64,000 nucleotides of DNA, taken from positions 853,981 to 917,980 of the forward strand of contig CAJSYZ010000006.1 of the NCBI GenBank assembly GCA_910574455.1. Direction: 5' to 3'. The position numbers and the translations under genes are program-made. Every line of letters starts with the position of its first letter. The first letter of the stretch is position 1. The DNA comes from Trichaptum fuscoviolaceum. Taxonomy: Eukaryota; Basidiomycota; Agaricomycetes; Hymenochaetales; Trichaptaceae. Shown here piece by piece: positions 55,332 to 64,000 of this stretch. Below the pieces are notes generated by a model that was not told the DNA's origin, searched no databases, and saw only the letters and a list, made by a program, of their open reading frames with translations.

Positions 55332-56820
55332 TCACGACCTAATTACTCTCTCAAACTTGGGCTCAACCTTCTCCACAGATGTTGCATTGCCGGCCTCCTC
55401 GTCAAGCGCGGGCTTGGGCTCCAAAAACCAATCTTCCTTGTACTTCCATAATGATTTCGTGTCTTTGCGACTGATGGAAACAAGCCCGATAAAGATCGCC
55501 ATGACTGCTGGCGAGAGATACGTCAGGATGAATCCGGATAGGATGGGTTCGACATCTGCCTTGGCAATCACGGCGAAGAGTGCTAAGAACAGGAAGGATG
55601 CCAGCCAGCCCATCAAAGCTGCAAAGAAATAAGGTTTAGGAAATCTGAGATCTTCACGGCCGGGGGACTGGACTGTTACTGTCGCTTTCGTGTTGTCGCC
55701 ATTGTAGATCATCGCATCGGGGCCGGCTTTGGCGTCCAGCGGTATCATGAGAGAACCGGGAGAAATTGAGTTGAAATAGTCGAAGCGGAAGCAGAATGCG
55801 ATAATGGTAAAAGGCCAAACGAGACCGAAGCTTAATAGAATAAGCCGAGGCCATACTATGCTTTGACCATCTTGGGATTTAGGAAAGATGTCGTTAGATA
55901 TAGTAAAGGTGTGCCTTCCCGACGATACTGCGGCTGTAAGAGTAAAAGCATATACAAACTGGTTACAGATGGGAGATATTCAATTAGTAACAGATAACCT
56001 TGACTTGGATTGTACACACCATAGAGACCGCTGCAATGATCACATATTTTCCTACAATAACTTGAGGGACGCTTTTGCTGACAAAGAAGTGGGTGATCGC
56101 AGCGATGTCGATCGCCAATAACACCCGCGACTTGAACACGAAAGACGCGATCGCTAGGAGGAGAGCAAGGGCGTATGGTATACTGCATAGTAGAGTACCA
56201 AACTTCTCCGCGTTCTTGGCATGCGCCGTCGCAACTAATTTGTGAAATCTTAGTTCATGACAATGAAAATCAATGACAGAACCTACAATCACTCGGGCTG
56301 CGAGATACAACACGGTGCGAAAAACCAAGATATATGCTAATGATCTGTAGGATGAACCATCCAGTACATTCTTCTGGTAGTTTTCAAACACGACTTACAT
56401 TACCGAGAGGAATAACGAGAGCAGGTGTGAGGGATACAAGATAAAAACTGACCGTGTCAGGTTCAGCTTTATCAGACATATCCCTCTTGAGGCCCCAGAC
56501 CATTATCGCAATCATGTAAAGGGAAAAAGCGAGGGTGCCTTTTCCCCTATAATGCCACTTGGCCGGTGATGCGCATTTCGGTAATTGGTCTGGTGGTGGA
56601 GGAAGTTTCTGAACGGCTTGCCGTATCTACACAGTCCACGTTCCATTTTAAATGAGTCTTATGGTAAGCTTCATATTCTAAGATGCAGTTGGCTCACCTT
56701 GAGAGACCACACACTTTCCATTGCGAAGATGACGACGGTGGGAACAAATACGAAAGAATAACTAGCAAACTCCTTCAAGATTCCTTTGTCCCCAGATTTA
56801 TCGACATGAAGGTCGCCCAT
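55332..56820 (-). CDS. Diverged signal-peptide-peptidase-like membrane protein B
   Basis: Inverted paralogue of 37185-38666. It starts at 56820 (MGDLHVDKSGDKGILKEFAS, then YSFVFVPTVVIFAMESVWSL). After a GT-AG intron come IRQAVQKLPPPPDQ and several helices. The protease-like half reads KSRVLLAIDIAAITHFFVS, FVYAFTLTAAVSSG, DIFPKSQDG, LLSFGLVWPFTIIAFCFRFD, FPKPYFFAALMGWLASFLFL and LSPAVMAIFIGLVSISRKD. As in A, the YD and GLGD aspartates of A22B proteases are absent, so loss probably predates the duplication. The C termini match (ATSVEKVE). The exon around AYILVFRTVLYLAARV has unsettled boundaries. Probable membrane pseudo-enzyme; location unknown. Confidence 0.55.
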
Positions 56821-57965
56821 CTTCAAGTCCAGGTTGAGTGCAGGCGATGACAGTGGTGCAGGTGAACGTTGACGGGCAGTTTTTGCATGACGAAGGACAT
56901 ATATAGCAGCTCAAGTTTGGGTTTGATATCTGCATTCAAGATGACGCAGGCCAACGCCCCAAATAGCTGAGCACCACTGGCATAGGTGTCTAAAGTACCC
57001 CCTTTGCTCATAACCTCCCACCAAGTTACTCGTCTATCGATAGAGGTCATCCTGAAAAGACATCGTCAAACTTCAGTTCGCAGGGGTTATTGCCAGTGAT
57101 GCGTTCAGGGACACTCGCGGTCTCACCTCTTTGCTCTAGTAGTAAACACATATCCCTTTAGCGGGTATATGGGAGATCCGATATCAGTCGTAATCCTTCA
57201 AACAAATCGAGAATCGAACATAATTCAGCTAAGGATCGTCGATGAATTGTTCAAGTAGTCAATAGTGAGGCTTTGACTTGTCTTTATTTAATGAGTGGTC
57301 ATCATTGGTCGAGCTTGGCTCTACGAATTTAAGCTCCGAGTAAACCTTAAATTTGGACAATCCTGCAACACCATGAACAAAAGAGTCTTTCATCCTCTCC
57401 CATGCTATAGTACTGCAGCACAAGAACAAATTGTATTATATTAATATTTACTCATTCCAACAATAGACACTACTACATGCTCCTGACTACAAACAACACT
57501 TTTTCAACAGTATGATACATACATATAGGACGAAGCAACAACAACTTTAGAAGTAGAGTGAGTACATCTGATCGGATGAGATGAAAAGGATGGAGTGGGA
57601 TGGAGATATGGAGATGAGGAGAGTTTCAGAGACAAAAGATAGTGACAATGAAGGGATCAGAAGGAACGAGTCTTCCATGTCCCTATGATAGAGCAGAGGA
57701 AGGTGGAGGAAGGAAAGAAAGAATAGCCGACATTTAAGTTCAAAAGTACATGTGGATTCACGAAATGACATTGAAACCTAATTACGAGAATGGGGGGAGG
57801 GGAGGAGGATGTTGCGGGGATGGGGTGCCGTGAGATATGCCTGATATCGCAGTATACAAGGGAAAATATATCATTCAGTGGAGCTGCAAGCAATGAGGAG
57901 TCTGAGGATGAGACATGTAGCAGATGCAAAGAAAGGAGTAGATAAGCTGAAGTAGAAGCACGCTC
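56821..57965. other. Intergenic region
   Basis: About 1.1 kb. The left part is the promoter side of SPP-like B. The right part (57550-57850) is purine-rich, with ggagatggagatgagg-like runs, and is probably 3' untranslated sequence of the next minus-strand gene. No gene was recognised. Confidence 0.4.
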
Positions 57966-60053
57966 CTATTGCGCTGAAGAAGACATTACGAGGCCAAATC
58001 CGACACCTGCGCAGAAGGCACCGACGAGAATAATACCCCATTTCACCGCTGTCGTCCAATGCCGCTTCGCTTTCACCTTTGGTTCATGTGAATAACCATG
58101 GGAAGAGGGTGCCTGATGTTGAGCAGGAGCTTCGAGCTGATCTGTTGGTGACGACAGAGTAGGGGTGTGGACCAGATCCAACTCCTGGTTTTTCCTTTGT
58201 CTCTCTGAGAAAAGCATAAACCTCGACGCCCTGAAAGGAGATAAGAGCGACAACGACAGCAGCATGACCGATGGTAGGTGAAGAGGATCTAGCACGGGTA
58301 CGAAGCCTAACATAGCTTCGCTGGGAGTGCTATGCGGGTGTGAAGACAACGGACCGGAACGACTTCGGATTTCGTTAAGTCTCCGCGCATAATCCGATGA
58401 GAGTTCCATCTCCCATTCCAATTTTGACCAGAGATCTCTATGATCTCTCTTCTCGATGGAGATAGAACGACTGTCAGTTTCATCTTCCCCATTCCCAAGC
58501 GCGCGCTCGACCTCCCTCCATCTGAAGAATCGACTCGCCGCCTCTGTACGGAGGGATGCGAGTGCATGCGGGGACCTGAAGAGACCAGCGCGAAGAGCTG
58601 AAGGCGTTTGAGGTGTGAATGGAGAAGCAGAGGCCGGTTCAAAGTCTGTTATATTACTTGAATGGTCCCGCTCATGCTCGCGCGATTGTGAATGCGAGCG
58701 GGCCGAGTTGCTCGTGATTGGGAACGGCGATTCGTAATGAGAAGTCCGCAGATGTCGGTCTCGGTGAGGAGAAAGGTCGCGGTCGCGGTATGCCTGAATG
58801 TAAGAAACAGAGGAAGCTGAGAGTGGGATGACGGGAATTAGTTTGGCAAGGGACGAGATAATGATTTTGTCTCGTGATGATTGGGCTAAATGTGTGCAGA
58901 ATATATTGGATGCAGATTATTAACAAACATCGTAGCGATTTCTGGCTGAACTTGAGACTTACGCGATGAAGTTATATACACGAGTGCAGTACAGAGTGTC
59001 GAGTTTCCAGACGCAAGTAGTGCATGCAAGAGTGGCGAGCTTGGAGATCCCGCTAGATGACTTGAGATATCTCGGAACATGTCAAGCACGCGCTGCGAAA
59101 TACTTTGAATTACAGCTTCCGACTGTGTCAAGAAATCGTGAAATATAAATTAGAGCCCAAATTCAGTTACTTGAGATGGCACTTACGCTCTCTGAATCAT
59201 TTATATCCTCAAGTTCCACAAAGGCAACGTTCTTCCTTCCTTCATACCGCTCAAGACCGTGCAAGTCGCGTTCTTCGAGCCAGTCAGTGGATGCATGTAA
59301 GACGCGTGCATTCCTTCGCCTCACACCCTCCTTCTGATCATTGTCAGATGCTTCTCCGGCATGGTCATCCACCTCCCCTTCACTTTCATCATCATCCTCA
59401 CCATCGAAGTCCTCCCAATCGCACACATCAACCACATCATCCGCATCCGCCAGGAACTCCGCAAGCGCCCTCGCGCCTGACCTTCCCCTCTCTGCATTGC
59501 CCACCAAGAGCAGCGTAACCTCTCCCAGCGTCTGACCATGCGCTGTGGGCTGTGGAACAGGCGCAGGGAGGGTAAGCGACGGGATAATCAGCGCATGCAT
59601 CGGGTCCACGCCCGACTCCACGCCCGACTCCGGGTCCGACACCGAGTAATGCGTGCGCCGCCGCCCACCGCCGCCGGCAGCCCCACGATGCGCGTGTGGA
59701 TGATGTGGGCTAGCAGCGCCAGACGAGAAGAAAAAGCTCGAGCCGACAGAGGGGAATGAAGACATTGAGTCTGTCATGGATGGCGCGGGGCTGTCTGGCG
59801 GCGAGGGCAGCGCCGCACTTCTCGGCGACGACTGCGGTGAGGGTATCCCAGAATTAACGCCCATTCCACCCGCAAGAGCTCGAGCTCGATATGATTCTGG
59901 TTGAGTGCAATCTGGTTGGCCACAGGAGCACTCGTGCTGCTGTGTCATCGTGCCCTGACTCCTCATTGAATCCATACCGCCACCAGTAGCCGCATTCAGC
60001 CTCATCATTGAAGGATGGAAAGTTTCAGCACTTGTTCCAAGTTCATTATCCAT
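57966..60053 (-). CDS. Unrecognised protein with C-terminal membrane anchor
   Basis: Starts at 60053 (MDNELGTSAETFHPSM). The N-terminal exon has a Cys cluster (HECSCGQPDCTQPE), a Ser/Pro/Gly-rich low-complexity zone, a stretch GEVTLLLVGNAERGRSGARA and acidic runs, then RKNVAFVELEDINDSES. Two introns lead to AVIQSISQRVLDMFRDISSH and then SSLAKLIPVIPLSASSVSYI. A long polar segment follows (FRWREVERALGNGEDE, WSKLEWEMELSSDYARRLNE) and a possible second hydrophobic patch (SVMLLSLSLLSPF). The C end is one transmembrane helix (WGIILVGAFCAGVGFGLVM) and six residues, as in tail-anchored proteins. I do not recognise the family. The reading is intact across both splice joins, so it is a real gene. Confidence 0.65.
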
Positions 60054-60764
60054 GATATCGTGGTCGTCGCTGTCGTTGTTGGAGAGGAAGGTGTATGTTG
60101 TCGGTGTTGAGGAATGGTGCGAGTGCGTGTCCCAGTCCGCCGAACGCCTTGAGGTCGCCTTATGCGTCCGAATCGGGCAATCTACCGATAGACATTATCA
60201 GATAAGATAATACTTATATAGATAAGATCCCTACTTATTGTTCTTTAAAACATACTTTAACAGCAGCTTAAAATGAGCGAAAATGAGTCGTTTTCTCCAA
60301 ATACCGACGGGTGAAAATGGGTGTGTGTGATGCGTAGATCTATTAAATAAGATGATACAGCATCACAAGAAACTAGGTCGGAGTAGCACGCTTTTTCGTG
60401 GCTATGATGGAAAGCTGACACTACGCTGTAATCATCTTACCTCCTTTCAGTCTTCAGAGACGTCGATTCAAGCCGTAGAATGCTCGTACATATCTAGTTC
60501 ATCGCTGGATATATTCAAAGTCAAGACTGATGAATGAAACGACACAAGCAAAGAGCACGAGTGCTAAAGTATGGAGTCCGCCAAAATATATATGATGTTG
60601 ACATTGGCAGCATTATGAAGAAAGAGAAGGAAAGAAAGCGGAACGAGAAGAAAATGAAAAGGGACGAGGCAAAGCCTCCCACGCAGATAATAGTACACAA
60701 CATACAAATAGGTCAGATTATTCAACAACCCTCCGAAAAATGATTAACGGCACCATTGAGTAAG
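60054..60764. other. Intergenic region
   Basis: About 710 bp between two minus-strand genes. An AT-rich stretch (60190-60260, repeated gataagat) probably belongs to the promoter of the gene at 57966. A Lys-rich plus-strand frame at 60534-60743 is judged to be non-coding. Confidence 0.4.
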
Positions 60765-62897
60765 TTATTTGTCTGAAAGAGATGTGTTCTGGAGTTGCGC
60801 AACAGGTGGACTGAGCAGGCCTCCGCTCTTCGACGCTTCAGTCAAGGTTGTATCGATTTTTGGCGGGATAGCGTCAGATGGGTTCGGCGACGACGTCTGC
60901 TTCCCCTCCTCATCGCTCTCGTTCTCGCCACCATGGTGATGCATCACATCCTTATCCTGGTCCATCTCCTCCTTCTCCGCATCCTCGATGTACTGATTGA
61001 TGTTACTCGCCAGCTCCTTCGCCCTCGGACTTAGCTTGTCCATATCCACATTTAAATGGCTGTCACGCATCATTGACATGCGCCGCATCGCCATCATGCC
61101 GAGGACCGCTTTCCTGAACGTCTTGCGTGCGTTGAAGCCCTTCTGGATAGTCGGCAGCAGGTCCTTCGGGCCGCCTGTCGGCGACTCAGGATCAGCAACG
61201 AAGTGGGGCGTATCGGACGCCAGCCAGCGGTGTTGCAGAGCTTCTGTGGCTGTCGGCCTTGCATTTGGGTCATTAGTGAGGCAATAGGATACGAAGTCGC
61301 GCGCAGTAGGGGAAACGTTTGCCCAATACTCCTCGGGTTCAAACTTGTAGTTTCCCGCAATGATTGCTTGCATCTCTAGTTCTTGAGTGTCCTGATCGAA
61401 TGGCGTGTATCCACAGAGAAGGAAGTATGTGATCACACCCATTGCCCATATGTCAACGGGCTTCCCGTGACCAGCTGTAACATATCAGTAAAAGGACACT
61501 GGAATGAGAGCGAGGAACATACATTTCTTGAAGATCTCAGGAGCCATGTACTAAATCAAGGTAGGATATTAGAAAAGGTCGCAGCCGCTGCAAGGTGGGA
61601 ATCACTCACACCAGGTGTACCGCAGATCTCCGTCAAAAGCTGCAGTTTATCCTCAGACATGATTCGTGATAGACCGAAGTCTGCAATCATGATATCTGCG
61701 TCTTCCGCCTTCGTGCGGAACAAAAGGTTCTCCGGTTTTAAATCTGCATGAGATCTGCTTAAATGTGCGCCACATAAATCAAAGTGAGACTTTTTACCTC
61801 GGTGAACAATTCCACAGCTATGGATGTACTCGACCGCCTTCATTATTGTTCGAACCAACTCCGCCGCATCTCTATGTAAAAGAGTAAGTATGGGAAAGTA
61901 AATAAGGTGTAGATTACAGCTTTGCGTCAGGTATCGACGACCTGTTCACGCAAAGTGCTCACAGATAGTATGGAGAATACTCACGCCTCATAGTAATTTC
62001 CCTTCGCACAAATACGATCGAACAGCTCTCCTCCCGTACATAAGTCGAAACAAAGATAAAGATTGTGTGTGGTCTAATTGCCGATCGATGAGTCGGTGTG
62101 CCGAGCAAGGATATATGCTATCGATTAACATCGACCTCACGAAAGAACGAGTCACACAACTCACCTCAAAGTAATCATGTAGCGTCACTATGTTGGGATG
62201 GCCCTTGGATACCTTCTTCAACACAGCTATTTCATTGCGGACCTGGTCGAAGGGTTGTTAATTCAATGATCAAATACAACGCGCGCGCACATGTTCATGA
62301 AGCGCTCCGCCCAGCTAAGCCTCACCATGTACTCGCGCCCCTCCATGAGCTTTTTGTTGATGACCTTGCAGGCATAGTATTTCCCGGTCTTGATGTGGAC
62401 GGCCTCCTTCACGATAGCGTACGTGCCACTGCCGAGCGTCTTGCCTGTGCGGTACTGCGGGTATGTCGGGAAAGCGAACAACATCGGATTAGCAACCGCA
62501 TCATTCCACCAGCTCACCCATCACGCACCTGGCAGGGAACTGTTGTTGCAGGAGACATTGCTGATGACCCAGAGTGGGTGGAGGGAGTTGAGGAAGAAGA
62601 GTTGGACGCGTTCAGACGGGGAGCGCTGTTGAGATGCAGGTTTGCGCCTTTTGATGAATCCTCTTCCGCGCTACTAACCCCAACATTACCGTTTATGGCC
62701 GTGTCCGGTGCCGGGACAACCTCCAATTTGGGGGCGGTGCCGAGAGACACGCCGGCTACCCCAGCACTGGCGGTACCAACGCCCTTCCCGTGAAGTCGAG
62801 CTTTCCACTTCGCTGAGCTACCCGACCCGTTCGACGAGTTTGTCTGCGAGCGCGATGCGAGCGACCGCTCGTGTAGCTTGCTTGGCTTGTTCCCCAT
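60765..62897 (-). CDS. CaM-kinase I-like protein kinase with N-myristoylation motif
   Basis: A calcium/calmodulin-type Ser/Thr kinase. The ATG at 62897 gives [16 protein letters not shown], a fitting N-myristoylation signal (Gly2, Ser6), then a Ser-rich linker of about 100 residues. The kinase domain has [16 protein letters not shown] (glycine loop), YACKVINKK (Lys), [11 protein letters not shown] (catalytic loop, split by an intron in the Asp codon), ADFGLSR, EICGTPGYMAPEIF with the activation-loop Thr, and [20 protein letters not shown]. After the domain, [20 protein letters not shown] is the expected autoinhibitory/calmodulin-binding helix. An acidic Ser-rich tail ends LQNTSLSDK. Several short introns interrupt the N lobe. 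Membrane attachment is inferred. Confidence 0.9.
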
Positions 62898-64000
62898 CAA
62901 GTTGCTTCGGCTGAACTGAGTTGATTCGAGTCAAATCGAGTCCGTGTCGAGTCAGCGAAACGGCTAAGAAAGGAGCGGAAAGGCTGAGCTGGTGGTGGTA
63001 AAGAACGAAGGGGTGGGGGATGTCACGGGTCAGGCGTTGGATGATTGACGGCGTGCACGAATGTAAAATCACAATCACAGCTTGTAGGCTGTGCGCGCGG
63101 GTTGTGGCCGCTGTTTATAGCAGGTTACGAGACGAGGCAGCACCGCCTTCGGCGTCTGGCAACACCAACTTTGCACCGCGCTAACCGAGAACGTTGAGCG
63201 TATTCGGCTCGCCAGGCCACCTTCGGGTTGTTCTTTCTCCGCTGATGATGTGAAAAAGTGTATCTGGGATGCAATCTGCAGTTCAACTTGGCGGGAATGT
63301 CCGAGCTTTCATCCGTATTCAATCCCCACCAAGTATGCTGAGATACGGCAGTGGAGGTGCGGTGGTGATGGTGGTAGTGAAGAGAACTTGAACATGAAGG
63401 TTGAGTGGCACACGGGTACCGCTGTACAGTTAATATTCGCGGTTCAAAGTAAAATCCTGAATCCGGTATCAAGCGGCGACGAAGGCTGTTCATCAAAATA
63501 ACTGGACATTTGTTCGTACAAGAGGCAGTGATAGCACTTTTGAATACAGAGACATAAGTGTCTTTGGGTGGCAAGTAAAGAGTACTTGCCAGTACTAGTA
63601 GTTGGATTGCCACTTATAATCGTAATGTGGATAGAATGCAAACACATATACTTGCACTCTGTCTTTAATTTCCGCAAGTCAAGGTCATTATTCGCCCTCC
63701 GGATCAGCACGAAGTAGCACTACGGGCTTCGCTTGCACTTGCACCTAGTGTTTGAGTCTTGATAGATTTGACGCAAATCCCTTTCTTAGAGTGAGGGTAA
63801 GTATTGAGAAACGTCGTGGTGACCTTTTTCTAGCACAGCCTTCCTCCCCAAATTTTGGTTTAAATCCATACAGTCGTTATTTGATGACCAGTCTTCGACT
63901 CTACTCGTGAGCACTGCAGTTTAGAAGCAAATGAAGTAAATGCGAAGGCAAACTCAGCCTGAGTCGAGAAATTTGCTATCTTGCTATATCCCAAAGTCGC
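62898..64000. other. Upstream of the CaM-kinase gene
   Basis: 1.1 kb with no supported gene. Open frames here look like chance. A palindromic actcagcctgagt lies at about 63953-63965. A gene may start beyond the window. Confidence 0.4.

Noticed and set aside
31940..63600. Scattered tgccagtga / cactggca words in intergenic DNA as a mobile-element end
   Set aside because: Too short and too variable in context; no paired ends or target duplications were seen.

Overview
This is a stretch of a basidiomycete (Agaricomycete-type) nuclear genome. Genes are closely packed on both strands and split by many introns of about 45-65 nt. The families present are typical mushroom-forming-fungus families: DUF6533 membrane proteins, F-box/LRR proteins, an SPT5 with an acidic head, a GH5 glycoside hydrolase and a Ngaro-type retrotransposon. 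No prokaryotic operons, rRNA, tRNA or CRISPR arrays were seen.

Region 1 (1-22.3 kb) is repetitive. Four DUF6533-family membrane-protein genes lie head to tail on the minus strand (248-2003, 10593-12336, 15179-16922, 19671-21503). They are joined by a 4.59-kb unit present three times in near-identical form. Both ends of the array fall at the same short sequence inside a DUF6533 gene, so the two middle genes look like chimeras of two older paralogues. Only the first unit is interrupted, by a 5.74-kb Ngaro-like element (2656-8399) with textbook split direct repeats (A1 ... B1-A2-B2), gag-like, RT-RNase H and tyrosine-recombinase frames. The uninterrupted copies at 12988 and 17575 act as empty sites and place the insertion at a GT dinucleotide.

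Region 2 (22.4-36.7 kb): a MIC12/AIM5-like MICOS subunit divergent from a DUF4743-Nudix hydrolase; a proline-iminopeptidase-type alpha/beta hydrolase; an Ldb17/SPIN90 actin-patch protein; two tandem F-box/LRR-like genes, the second with an in-frame stop and a frameshift; and a PAC1-like proteasome assembly chaperone divergent from an IMPACT/UPF0029 protein.

Region 3 (37-64 kb): a diverged signal-peptide-peptidase-like membrane protein (37185-38666), with an inverted paralogue 17 kb away (55332-56820). Both appear to lack the two catalytic aspartates. Between them lie SPT5, an F-box/LRR gene, a GH5 hydrolase with a one-base frameshift in a G run, a signal-anchored single-pass membrane protein, eIF2-beta and the CAF-1 WD40 subunit (CAC2). 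Beyond the second paralogue are an unrecognised tail-anchored protein and an N-myristoylation-motif CaM-kinase.

The functional mix is housekeeping (transcription elongation, translation initiation, chromatin assembly, proteasome assembly, mitochondrial cristae, endocytosis) next to a dynamic membrane-protein array. Small indels, often in homopolymers, break several otherwise good frames and are almost the only differences found between the tandem copies. Some apparent pseudogenes may therefore be sequence errors. Exon coordinates were worked out by eye from splice sites and family conservation.
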